Shown: positions 1 through 7,016 of the stretch, in pieces | Layout of the letters: each line of letters begins with the position of its first letter | Numbering within the stretch: position 1 is the first letter of the stretch | Origin: a virus | DNA length: 64,000 nucleotides | Direction: 5' to 3' (one strand) | Virus record (IMG/VR): IMGVR_UViG_3300009419_000014 | Span: 1-64,000 of that record | The notes under the pieces: model-generated | Told to the model about the DNA's origin: nothing | The model's database searches: none | The model's input: the letters and a program-made list of their open reading frames with translations, nothing else | Translations under genes and position numbers: made by a program

Positions 1-389
1 CGAGATAATTGACAAATATCTTTCATGATACCTGTTTCTTCAATTAACTGTCTTGCATTAATAGGTTTCTTAAGAAATGCTGTAGCACCTACAGTAAATG
101 CCAATAAACCAGTATCTTTATCATCTGAACCAGAAATAAATACTAGTGGTACATCCTGAAGAGCTTTATCAGCCCTGATCTGAAGTGCTACTTCAAATCC
201 TGATGTTGGTGTCATATGTACATCAATAATTATCAACTGTGGCATGTATTGCTTAGCTAATGCCAAGGCTAAATCAGGATTTGTACAAATATGTGCTACA
301 TCCCCCTCATCTTCAAAAATACCTTTAAGGTATCTTGCTACAAACTCATCATCATCAATAATTAAAACGTTATACGGTTTACTGTTCAT
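1..389 (-). CDS. Response-regulator receiver-domain protein (3' end beyond window)
   Basis: Translating leftward from the ATG at 387-389 gives 129 residues with no stop before the window edge, so the C-terminus is cut off. The whole visible part is a CheY-like receiver domain. It has the acidic pocket Asp12-Asp13-Asp14, phospho-acceptor Asp56 after a hydrophobic strand (LIIID), switch Ser86 in ISGS, and Lys107/Lys108 followed by Pro109. All key residues are present, so it should accept phosphate from a histidine kinase or small phosphodonor. The start overlaps the end of the upstream 73-aa gene by 11 bases. It belongs to the late leftward operon, downstream of lysis genes. Such domains are rare in phages. 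Whether it is a stand-alone domain or carries an output domain cannot be seen here. The domain call is firm; the role is unknown. Confidence 0.9.
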   Translation of the reverse strand, partial: MNSKPYNVLIIDDDEFVARYLKGIFEDEGDVAHICTNPDLALALAKQYMPQLIIIDVHMTPTSGFEVALQIRADKALQDVPLVFISGSDDKDTGLLAFTVGATAFLKKPINARQLIEETGIMKDICQLS

Positions 390-600
390 TTTTGGTATTA
401 CCTGTTGGGTTTTCTTTGTTAAACAAAGCAAATCGTGATACAGCTAATTCCGATTGCATCTTATATAAGATTTGTTCCATTACTTTAATAGAATCTTTCA
501 TTTCCTTTCTTTCTGCTGCGTCACGAGCTTTATCTTGCCAAAACCAAGCTTGTAATGCACCCAGCAGAAATAATAAGATTGTATTCATATCTACTTGCAT
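379..600 (-). CDS. Small membrane-anchored coiled-coil protein
   Basis: The 73-residue product has a hydrophobic N-terminal helix (about residues 6-20, including LLFLLGALQAWFW) followed by a charged helical region rich in Lys, Glu, Ala and Met, typical of a coiled coil. The ATG at 600 follows an AAGGACAGG ribosome site. It sits directly upstream of, and overlaps, the receiver-domain gene, so the two are probably made from one late transcript. I do not recognise the family. One membrane segment plus a coiled coil would suit a membrane sensor or adaptor, or a lysis accessory, but nothing decides between these. Confidence 0.7.
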   Translation of the reverse strand: MQVDMNTILLFLLGALQAWFWQDKARDAAERKEMKDSIKVMEQILYKMQSELAVSRFALFNKENPTGNTKNEQ

Positions 601-674
601 GACCTGTCCTTATGTATTTTATGGGATTTTCAGTCTATGTAACTTTAACACAAGGCAGATCGCACGATAAGAAA

Positions 675-699
675 AAGTAGCCCGAAGGCTACTTATTTT
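675..699 (-). terminator. Rho-independent terminator after the DUF1353 gene
   Basis: An 8-bp perfect stem (AAGTAGCC with GGCTACTT) is closed, on the leftward strand, by a TTCG tetraloop and followed by a T run. It lies just past the stop codon of the gene at 703-1035. The two small genes to the left therefore need read-through or their own promoter. Confidence 0.85.
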
Positions 700-702
700 G
701 GC

Positions 703-1035
703 TCAGTAGTTGCCCCGTCCAAACAACCGAACAACCTGATAACAGATCTCCGCTCGGATAGCATGAACCCCATAGGCCAGAGCTGTTTGATAGAATGCTT
801 TATCCGCAAAGCTCTTAGTACGTACAGCGTTTTTATACAACCAGTCGTGTACGACAGCGGCTTCAAACAGAGAGCCTCCCGGAGAGGCTAGGAAGCGCAA
901 TCCTGAAGTAGTTACCCCATCACACACAAACCCTTTGGGGATCACCCCATAAGGCGTAATCCAATCTTCCAGTAACCGGTATTTACGTGGCCCAAGTCTT
1001 TCAGATCTGCACGGTGAATACGAACTTTGTTTCAT
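703..1035 (-). CDS. DUF1353-family phage protein
   Basis: The 110-residue protein matches the pattern of the DUF1353 family found in many tailed phages. It has a FVCDGVTTS segment (usual FVTDGAS...P), then FEAAVVHDWLY (usual AAVIHDYLY) and a helical end with FADKAFYQTAL. The family has no agreed function; in other phages members often sit near lysis or tail genes, as here. Start ATG at 1035 follows AAGGATGGG. The gene is separated from Rz by a terminator and ends at another, so it may form its own short unit in the late leftward region. Confidence 0.8.
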   Translation of the reverse strand: MKQSSYSPCRSERLGPRKYRLLEDWITPYGVIPKGFVCDGVTTSGLRFLASPGGSLFEAAVVHDWLYKNAVRTKSFADKAFYQTALAYGVHAIRAEICYQVVRLFGRGNY

Positions 1036-1052
1036 AACCCATCCTTATTAAA

Positions 1053-1083
1053 ATGAAAAAAGCTTAGTATGACTAAGCCTTTT
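1053..1083 (-). terminator. Rho-independent terminator after Rz
   Basis: Leftward, the sequence forms a stem GGCTTAGT/ACTAAGCT with a short loop (stem 1062-1078) and then a run of six T residues. It lies 20 bases past the Rz stop codon and closes the lysis cassette transcript. Confidence 0.8.
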
Positions 1084-1102
1084 CAATCTAACATGATGAT
1101 AT

Positions 1103-1612
1103 TTAAAAGGTAAACTGTTGCTGATAAATAGCATCGTATTTAGCTTCGCAGCTTAATCCTCGGTTTCTGGTGTCTGTAGCAACAATAGCCAAGTCTCTTG
1201 CTCTTTCGTTAGCGCGTCCAAACAATTCGGCATACAGTACAGCGGTAGTGGCTGTTGCCGCGAATTCTCTGTTAACTCCGGTATTCGTGGATATTTTGGA
1301 CATTCCTTTATATTTGGTAATTTCTGCGCGCAACTTATCAATAACAGACTCGTTAGTATCAATGGCACTTTGTAAAGCCAAAATCTTGTGTTGATCGCTG
1401 TTGTCAATCTTTGTAAATTCATTTTGTGTCTTACTCTCAATTAATCGATACTTTTCTTGTAAATCACTAATCATTTTAGCTTGAGTAGCGATAGTTTCAC
1501 TTTCTTTCTTTTCCCACTTATTATTAGCGTAGTCATAACCTAAATAACCTGAACCACTAATAAGTAGAACCAATAGAATAAACTTGATAGGTTCGATATA
1601 TTCTTTCAACAT
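1103..1612 (-). CDS. Inner-membrane spanin (Rz-like)
   Basis: The product (169 aa from ATG 1612; an in-frame ATG at 1633 is the alternative) has one N-terminal membrane helix (FILLVLLISGSGYLGYDYA) and then a long charged helical region, the layout of Rz inner-membrane spanins. AAAGGAA lies upstream of ATG 1612. A second gene coding for an outer-membrane lipoprotein is nested entirely inside it in another frame, which is the diagnostic arrangement of Rz/Rz1 pairs. With Rz1 it should span the periplasm and disrupt the outer membrane in the last step of lysis. Its 5' end overlaps the transglycosylase gene by more than 50 bases. Confidence 0.85.
   Translation of the reverse strand: MLKEYIEPIKFILLVLLISGSGYLGYDYANNKWEKKESETIATQAKMISDLQEKYRLIESKTQNEFTKIDNSDQHKILALQSAIDTNESVIDKLRAEITKYKGMSKISTNTGVNREFAATATTAVLYAELFGRANERARDLAIVATDTRNRGLSCEAKYDAIYQQQFTF
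1153..1422 (-). CDS. Outer-membrane spanin lipoprotein (Rz1-like), nested in Rz
   Basis: Read from ATG 1422 in a different frame inside Rz, this 89-residue product starts with a basic N-terminus, then a hydrophobic stretch (VPLILTSLLL) ending in the lipobox LISC with Cys31. After the Cys comes a Pro-rich segment (about five Pro in the next 25 residues). Lipobox, Pro content and nesting inside Rz are all classical for Rz1. An in-frame TTG lies at 1440. It would be lipidated and placed in the outer membrane, where it pairs with Rz. Confidence 0.85.
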   Translation of the reverse strand: MNLQRLTTAINTRFWLYKVPLILTSLLLISCAQKLPNIKECPKYPRIPELTENSRQQPLPLYCMPNCLDALTKEQETWLLLLQTPETED

Positions 1613-2144
1613 AGTTCTGTGTTTCCTTTGCATGTTTACCAGTTATTTTAGGTAATACATCTGCTACTGGTTTCCATTCAGGCGGATTACCAACTAAAGC
1701 TTGTGCTTTAATGATGTGTCCTGCTCCTGCGTTATAACTTGCTACAGCTAACTTATGTCTTTCAATATCAGGTCTTGGTGATTTGAATATACGACGCATT
1801 TTAGCCATATAGTACGCACCTGCCATTAAATTAGTCTGTGGGTCATAAGGGTTATTATTAATACCGGATTCTTTACTAATTTGCATAAATGTACCCGGCA
1901 TTACTTGAGATAACCCTTGCGCTCCTACAGGTGATTTTGCATTTGGGTTAAATGCACTTTCTGTATGTACTTGCGCTTTCCATAATAACCAATCAACTTC
2001 AGGCATATAAGTAGCCGCAGAAGCGGCTATCATCTTATCATACAGTGAATGTGCAACCGAGTACGTAGGCAGCACCAAGGAAATGCCCAGTAACAAGAAT
2101 TGCATATGCAACAGGATGATTTTCAACTTTATCGATTGCAGCAT
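1557..2144 (-). CDS. Secreted lytic transglycosylase endolysin (SLT domain)
   Basis: The ATG at 2144 follows AGGAATTG and gives 195 residues. The N-terminus is a signal sequence: a basic, hydrophobic stretch through LLLGISLVLPTYSVA with likely cleavage after SVA. The rest is a lysozyme-like SLT domain, with catalytic Glu62 in HTESAFNP, the GLSQVMPGT motif near residues 77-85 and SYNAG further on. It should cleave the glycan backbone of peptidoglycan in the periplasm. N4 itself uses a different, signal-anchor muramidase, so the endolysin appears to have been exchanged. It overlaps the holin gene by 107 bases and Rz by more than 50. Confidence 0.9.
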   Translation of the reverse strand: MLQSIKLKIILLHMQFLLLGISLVLPTYSVAHSLYDKMIAASAATYMPEVDWLLWKAQVHTESAFNPNAKSPVGAQGLSQVMPGTFMQISKESGINNNPYDPQTNLMAGAYYMAKMRRIFKSPRPDIERHKLAVASYNAGAGHIIKAQALVGNPPEWKPVADVLPKITGKHAKETQNYVERIYRTYQVYSIGSTY

Positions 2145-2277
2145 AAATATCAATTCCTAATAATTTTGCACCAACTAACATACAACATAACAGCATTAAT
2201 AAACCCATTGCTGCTGAAAACAGATCAGATAAAAGCATAATACCTTTATTCTGCAAAGCCATCATTAACATATCCAT
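2038..2277 (-). CDS. Putative holin (two membrane helices)
   Basis: The 79-residue product has two hydrophobic segments (about residues 16-42 and 54-77) joined by a short polar stretch (DIYAAIDKVENHP). This fits a class II-type holin that sets the time of lysis by opening the inner membrane. The call rests on size, topology and its place directly before, and overlapping, the endolysin and spanin genes. Because the endolysin has its own signal sequence, the protein could also act as a pinholin that only depolarises the membrane. Confidence 0.7.
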   Translation of the reverse strand: MDMLMMALQNKGIMLLSDLFSAAMGLLMLLCCMLVGAKLLGIDIYAAIDKVENHPVAYAILVTGHFLGAAYVLGCTFTV

Positions 2278-2513
2278 TAAACCACCTCTTCTGTATTTAA
2301 AAACATTTGTGCTTGTTCTTTTGAACTAAATTTGTAGTGATACACACTTTCATTAGGAACACCAAAAAATCCATGACTCGGTGAGTTAACTGTAATCAAA
2401 AACTCTTCAGCACTATCAATAGGCTGTAATGTATTTACATGCCACCCTTCTAACGCTAATGGTTCTTCTGGGTTTGTCATATCGTAGATTAAACCAATTT
2501 CACTAATATCCAT
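2277..2513 (-). CDS. Hypothetical late protein, 78 aa
   Basis: A small acidic soluble protein without membrane segments or motifs I recognise. It contains an FSSKEQAQMFLN helix near the end. The stop codon overlaps the holin start by one base and the start lies inside the preceding 102-aa gene, so it is translationally linked to its neighbours in the late operon between the tail appendage and lysis genes. Confidence 0.7.
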   Translation of the reverse strand: MDISEIGLIYDMTNPEEPLALEGWHVNTLQPIDSAEEFLITVNSPSHGFFGVPNESVYHYKFSSKEQAQMFLNTEEVV

Positions 2514-2797
2514 ACGCCACCTGTTGCAATGATTGGAAATAAAACATCAATAATACTATCTAAAGTCCAATGGTTTAATAAACCATAAGTCCCAGATACT
2601 TTAGTTGGGCCACCACCTTTGTATTCGTGTTGAGCCATTTCACGGAATACATACCCAGTACAAGCGGCAATACCGCCTGCTAATACCCCATGCTCAACAT
2701 TAAAGCCGTGAACATAATATAAGTATGCTGCGAAAATAAGTTGTAATCCAACTGATACAACTGCGTGTGCAATACCTGTTTTAACCATCGGTTTCAT
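2489..2797 (-). CDS. Putative small membrane protein, 102 aa (possible second holin)
   Basis: The protein has an N-terminal hydrophobic helix (AVVSVGLQLIFAAYLYYVHG), a Gly-Ala-rich segment that could also enter the membrane (VLAGGIAACTGYVF), and a C-terminal hydrophobic helix (VLFPIIATGGVWILVKLV). Two or three membrane spans upstream of the lysis genes make it a candidate holin, antiholin or envelope protein. It overlaps the tail protein gene by 4 bases and the next gene by 25. No family recognised. Confidence 0.65.
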   Translation of the reverse strand: MKPMVKTGIAHAVVSVGLQLIFAAYLYYVHGFNVEHGVLAGGIAACTGYVFREMAQHEYKGGGPTKVSGTYGLLNHWTLDSIIDVLFPIIATGGVWILVKLV

Positions 2798-4176
2798 AAT
2801 TTCACCTGCTGTAACTCTGCTGCTGTTAATGCCCGTGGAATCATAGCAATTAGTTCAATGGTTCCGTTAATACTTTCTGCACCCGCAAAAGCTGGACCGG
2901 AATTACCAATACCCAATTGCGTTAAATTAACTGGAGCTGCACCAGATACATCGTTTAAAACAATTACACCATCTTCAGTTGATAAAAACTGGTTTTCTTT
3001 CCAACTAAATGCAAAAACAGTTCTTTGTCCGTTAGCTTTTGGTGCAGTGTTAACTTGAGCAACGTTAGTTCCTGCTGAGATAACTAAGTGTTGACTGCCT
3101 GCATCTGCATTATTTCTACGAATAACAACTCGGTTATTTGCAGTTCCATCAGTTAATGCAAATGCTGCTTGGTTGGTTCCAATTACGCCAGCTGGACCTT
3201 GGCAAACACAAATAATAGTTCCTTCTGTGTTTGCTGCAACAGTTCTACTTATAGTATCAACAGTTCTGCTTTGTGCAGTCGTTGTAGTTGGGATAATACT
3301 TGATGGAAACACTCCTGCTTCAACTTGAGCACCCCATAAAAACAAACCACTGTTTACAACACCCGGATAAATAGAACCTGAAAATGCGTCATTTAACCGT
3401 ACAAAAGTTGGAGTTGATCCTGTCGCGTCAGCAGTTGCACAAACCCAAACACGAAACCAACCATTAGGCAGTTCTTGTATACCTACTGTTGCACCCGTGC
3501 CCCCAGCAGTGGCAGTTTTTGCAACCAAATCAACTGATACAAAACGTTCTGAAGTAAATGCACCAGTTCCACCAAAAGCAAGACGTAAACGATTCCGTTC
3601 GCTTGCTTTTACATGAACACTGAAACAATATCTCAAACCTACCGTATAACTGATATTTTGAAAAATATCATGAAATGTGTTTGTAGTTGTTGCTTCAAAA
3701 AACTTATCAGCTGTTAATGTGCCATCCGGTGCTGTAATTGTGTTTGATGTAACGTTGACATCTGCATCAGGCGACTGTGACCATGCTGCATTGGCAAAAT
3801 CACTATTATGTAGAAATAAGTTAGTTCTTGCTTCTTCTACTTCTAAACCAAGACATAAACCAGTCAACGGATCATATGTAATACGAGGTATATTTGCAGC
3901 AGCTGTTGCAATACCTGTTGGAGCATCATACGTTGCATTACTTGCACGAGCAGTTGTAATTGCATCAGTAAGAACCTTTGTGGTTAAACCGTATTGTTCA
4001 TACACTTTATGTTCATTGTTTGCAAAGTCTAGCCATAAAGTAGCCTTCTTTTTCAATGATTGCATGAATTGATTGTACTTTAAAACACCAGCATCGAAAC
4101 CAATGTTATCTCGAATGGTTTGTTTTGCAGCGTCATTTAATTTACTGGATATGCCAGTAGCAACAATATTCGTCAT
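2794..4176 (-). CDS. Tail appendage / receptor-binding protein with lectin-like C-terminus
   Basis: The 460-residue product begins with a helical segment (about 1-80), then a segment around GLCLGLEVEEARTNLFLHNS that is common in phage tail proteins, then beta-rich repeats ending in a concanavalin/laminin-G-like fold (about 300-460, with QSRTVDTISRT and PRALTAAELQQVKL). The last part resembles the end of the neighbouring 698-aa protein (IIPRALTDAEAILLTQ), so the two are related by duplication of this domain. In N4-like phages this position between lysis and terminase genes codes the tail appendages, so it probably binds the host surface. Confidence 0.8.
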   Translation of the reverse strand: MTNIVATGISSKLNDAAKQTIRDNIGFDAGVLKYNQFMQSLKKKATLWLDFANNEHKVYEQYGLTTKVLTDAITTARASNATYDAPTGIATAAANIPRITYDPLTGLCLGLEVEEARTNLFLHNSDFANAAWSQSPDADVNVTSNTITAPDGTLTADKFFEATTTNTFHDIFQNISYTVGLRYCFSVHVKASERNRLRLAFGGTGAFTSERFVSVDLVAKTATAGGTGATVGIQELPNGWFRVWVCATADATGSTPTFVRLNDAFSGSIYPGVVNSGLFLWGAQVEAGVFPSSIIPTTTTAQSRTVDTISRTVAANTEGTIICVCQGPAGVIGTNQAAFALTDGTANNRVVIRRNNADAGSQHLVISAGTNVAQVNTAPKANGQRTVFAFSWKENQFLSTEDGVIVLNDVSGAAPVNLTQLGIGNSGPAFAGAESINGTIELIAMIPRALTAAELQQVKL

Positions 4177-4185
4177 AATAATTCC

Positions 4186-6282
4186 TTACTGAGTCAACAG
4201 GATTGCTTCGGCATCAGTCAATGCTCTTGGGATGATAGTTACCCGCTTATAAGTCAGGTTTGTTGTATTTGCGTTGGTGGCAGTTGTTTCCCAAGGTGCG
4301 GAACCAATTTTAAAACGTGCCATGTTTTGCGCAGGCCCAGTTGCTGCTGAACTTGCTGCAACCTTTACCCCATTCCGAAACGAAGCGTAGTCACCAGCTT
4401 TACAGCGCAAGGCAATACAGTTACGTTGGTTCGTTACTACACCACTGTTCAAAGTAGCCACAACTGCATTGTTATTACGAATATTCCATGTTGTATCAGC
4501 CGCATAAACACAGTCATTAAAAGTGTTGCCAGCACCACCGACAACAGTAAAATCATTTGTTCCGTTATCCGCTATATCAAACAATAAAGTGAATTCAGGT
4601 AAATTTACCCAACTATCAACAATATTATCAGTTGTTCTTGATTGTGTAGCTCCAACAGGTGTCGGGGTGTATGCGGTTGGAACCAGATTAAGCTCCAATT
4701 GAGGCGTTTCGTGAATCACTGTACCCGTTGCGTTACCTGTGCAACCCAGCCCCACATAAACACCATAAGTCCCACCAACGGCACCAGTTGTAAAAGTTAT
4801 ACTGTAAACACCCGGCCCAGTAACGCTTGATCCGGCAAGTGTAGTTACTCCGGTAGGTGTATCGCCGCTTTCACCTAAAACGCGCAGTACATTGCCGTCA
4901 GCAATTGTACCAGCAGCAAAATAAACACTAAACACATACGTTTGCAACGGAGCCAAAGTTACTGCTCTGTAATAAGCTTCCCTTTGTAAATTGCCAGTGT
5001 GCTTAATTCTTGTTGCACCTGCATATCGGGAGCTGGCTTCAGTTGTTGTAATTCCACTGTTTGAGAATATTGCCCATCCAGTAGCAGCAGTTTCTCCATT
5101 TGCACCAACAAACTGTGAGTTCAATAGCAGGTTAGTATTTTGTGGAGTAACACGTAAACCAAGTCGATCACCATTTACAGGATTATAAGCAATTACTGGC
5201 TCATTAATATCATATGTCACTAAACCGTATGGATGTTCAGCAGTAGAAGCTGTTGAACGATTAAAAGTAAACAAATCATTTAAAGGTAACTGAGTTAAAT
5301 ACCTATCTTGGTATTTCTTGTAAATACCTGTAAAAAAATCATAATCTACAGTTGCACGACTAAGAATATTTGCAAGTATATCTTGATCAGCTTTAGTTCT
5401 TACACCCAATAGTGTATTTAACGCTGTTGCGTTAGCAGTTGCGCTCACACTACGACCAAATGCAGACAAGTCATAAGTAGCAAATGTATCTGCACTAGTT
5501 GAGTAAATACCTTTATCTGCTGCTGTAACTAACCCAGCAATAGCTGTTAATGTTGCATCTGCTGTCTGAAATGCAGTGGATGCTTGTGTTGCAGCACTAC
5601 CAAGACCTAAAGTACTTCTTGCAGCAGCAGCATCCAAATCATCAATTAATGATCGACCAAATGTAGTAATAGTTCCTGCTACTGCTACATCTGAATTAGT
5701 AAAATAAATATACCGATCAGCTGCTGTAGTAACCCCAGCCATCGCAGTTAATGTAGCATCTACCGGTTGAGCACCGATCTCAGCCAATGTCCATGTAACT
5801 GCCGCACTACCATCTACACTTTTACCTGTTGAACCAATAGTAAAAGTTCTTGCGCTGATCCAAGCAGATGACTTGTTATCGTTTCTACCAGTACCACCCA
5901 AACTAACCGGTAATATACCACTTGTTATTTTACCTGCATCCAAAGCAGGAATATCTGCTGCTACTAATGAGGTAAATGACCAAACACCCGCAGCTGTCTT
6001 TTTAAAGATACCAGTACCAGCAGAAGCAATACCATTACTGTAATCAGTCAAAGTAGCTGGAATATTACCTAAATCGCTATAGTTAATTACAATATTAGCA
6101 GTTAAGTCCTTACCATTAATAGTACGTGTTTTTGGTACGAAGTTCTGTTCTAAATTATCAAAATCTTCAGCTAACTCCAATAAAGCAGGTAAGTTATCTG
6201 CAACTGTCTTAACCACATCATAGGCTGTACCAATCTGGGAATCTACAGCACCATCATCTGGTATTGAAGGTTTCATGCCCAT
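4186..6282 (-). CDS. Tail fibre/appendage protein with repeat shaft and lectin-like tip
   Basis: The 698-residue protein has a helical head region (about 1-60), a shaft of imperfect repeats (about 140-300) built on LTAxAGxxTAADxxIYxT...xxFGRS..., and a C-terminal region (about 370-698) with GLRVTPQNTNLLLNS, TQSRTTDNIV and a lectin-like end shared with the 460-aa neighbour. Such shafts form trimeric fibres. Start 6282 follows GGAG with an 8-base gap; ATG 6276 (overlapping the previous stop as ATGA) is possible. It is likely a host-recognition appendage in the place of N4 gp65/gp66. Confidence 0.85.
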   Translation of the reverse strand: MGMKPSIPDDGAVDSQIGTAYDVVKTVADNLPALLELAEDFDNLEQNFVPKTRTINGKDLTANIVINYSDLGNIPATLTDYSNGIASAGTGIFKKTAAGVWSFTSLVAADIPALDAGKITSGILPVSLGGTGRNDNKSSAWISARTFTIGSTGKSVDGSAAVTWTLAEIGAQPVDATLTAMAGVTTAADRYIYFTNSDVAVAGTITTFGRSLIDDLDAAAARSTLGLGSAATQASTAFQTADATLTAIAGLVTAADKGIYSTSADTFATYDLSAFGRSVSATANATALNTLLGVRTKADQDILANILSRATVDYDFFTGIYKKYQDRYLTQLPLNDLFTFNRSTASTAEHPYGLVTYDINEPVIAYNPVNGDRLGLRVTPQNTNLLLNSQFVGANGETAATGWAIFSNSGITTTEASSRYAGATRIKHTGNLQREAYYRAVTLAPLQTYVFSVYFAAGTIADGNVLRVLGESGDTPTGVTTLAGSSVTGPGVYSITFTTGAVGGTYGVYVGLGCTGNATGTVIHETPQLELNLVPTAYTPTPVGATQSRTTDNIVDSWVNLPEFTLLFDIADNGTNDFTVVGGAGNTFNDCVYAADTTWNIRNNNAVVATLNSGVVTNQRNCIALRCKAGDYASFRNGVKVAASSAATGPAQNMARFKIGSAPWETTATNANTTNLTYKRVTIIPRALTDAEAILLTQ

Positions 6283-6980
6283 CCTTTACGCTCCAAATTT
6301 ATATTGTTTGTGTTATCTGAAGCTTTTACACCGTAATTCATTGCAGTAGCTACAGCTTCTTTGTACTTGCGCTCAAACACCATACTTTCGTTCTTAGCTT
6401 CTAAAGAATCTTTACCCATTACTACTTGTGCTGCTACAAACATAGTCAATGCTTGTAATAACGAGTTAGGTAAATATACTTCTTGTTCTAACAGGTTATC
6501 TCCTGTCTTACGAAGTTCTACAACACCAGCGCTATATATGATACATAAAGTGTTTTGTCCATTAGGTCTAGGCACCTGTATACTGGTAAGGCTAGGCGTA
6601 TACAAACTATCTGGATCATTATCATCATTTAAGGATAACTTATTACCTAATTCATCATAAACAGCTTCGATACGTAAAATATCCCCATTAAAAGGATTAT
6701 CTACACTGTCTTTGATATACTTATACGTTGCTGTTGAAGTTGTATTAGTAACAGCGTATTTAACGTCCAGCTCATAAACCTTAATATGATCTTCTTGCTT
6801 TAAGAAGGTTTCACGTTGTTTTAGGTCAAATAACTGGGATAACTCAATTAAACCAAGTTCAATTGCGCTAATTAGTGCGGGATAGTTGTAAGAAGTAACA
6901 CCCATTGAAGTGTTACCTCCTAAATTGATTTTACTTAAAACACCGTGTTCTAAGTGCTCGATTATTCGTCTTATTTTCAT
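6273..6980 (-). CDS. Virion protein, N4 gp67-like by position
   Basis: A 235-residue soluble protein starting at ATG 6980, which follows GAGG; an in-frame TTG lies 21 bases upstream. The visible segments fit a phage adaptor or neck-type structural protein: a helical start (RRIIEHLEHGVLSKINLGG), a middle beta region and a helical C-terminus (ALTMFVAAQVVMGKD...FERKYKEAVA). In N4 the gene between appendage and terminase genes is a 30-kDa virion protein (gp67), and size and place agree. I infer the role from position rather than from a recognised motif. Confidence 0.7.
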   Translation of the reverse strand: MKIRRIIEHLEHGVLSKINLGGNTSMGVTSYNYPALISAIELGLIELSQLFDLKQRETFLKQEDHIKVYELDVKYAVTNTTSTATYKYIKDSVDNPFNGDILRIEAVYDELGNKLSLNDDNDPDSLYTPSLTSIQVPRPNGQNTLCIIYSAGVVELRKTGDNLLEQEVYLPNSLLQALTMFVAAQVVMGKDSLEAKNESMVFERKYKEAVATAMNYGVKASDNTNNINLERKGWA

Positions 6981-7016
6981 GGGGCTAACCTCGTTGATCA
7001 ACCCCTTAAGTATACA

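Noticed and set aside
9-14. TTGACA box at the left edge
   Set aside because: It lies within the receiver-domain coding sequence on the opposite strand and has no good -10 box at normal spacing.
392-670. 92-codon rightward frame opposite the small coiled-coil gene
   Set aside because: It is the antisense shadow of two well-supported leftward genes and has no ribosome site.
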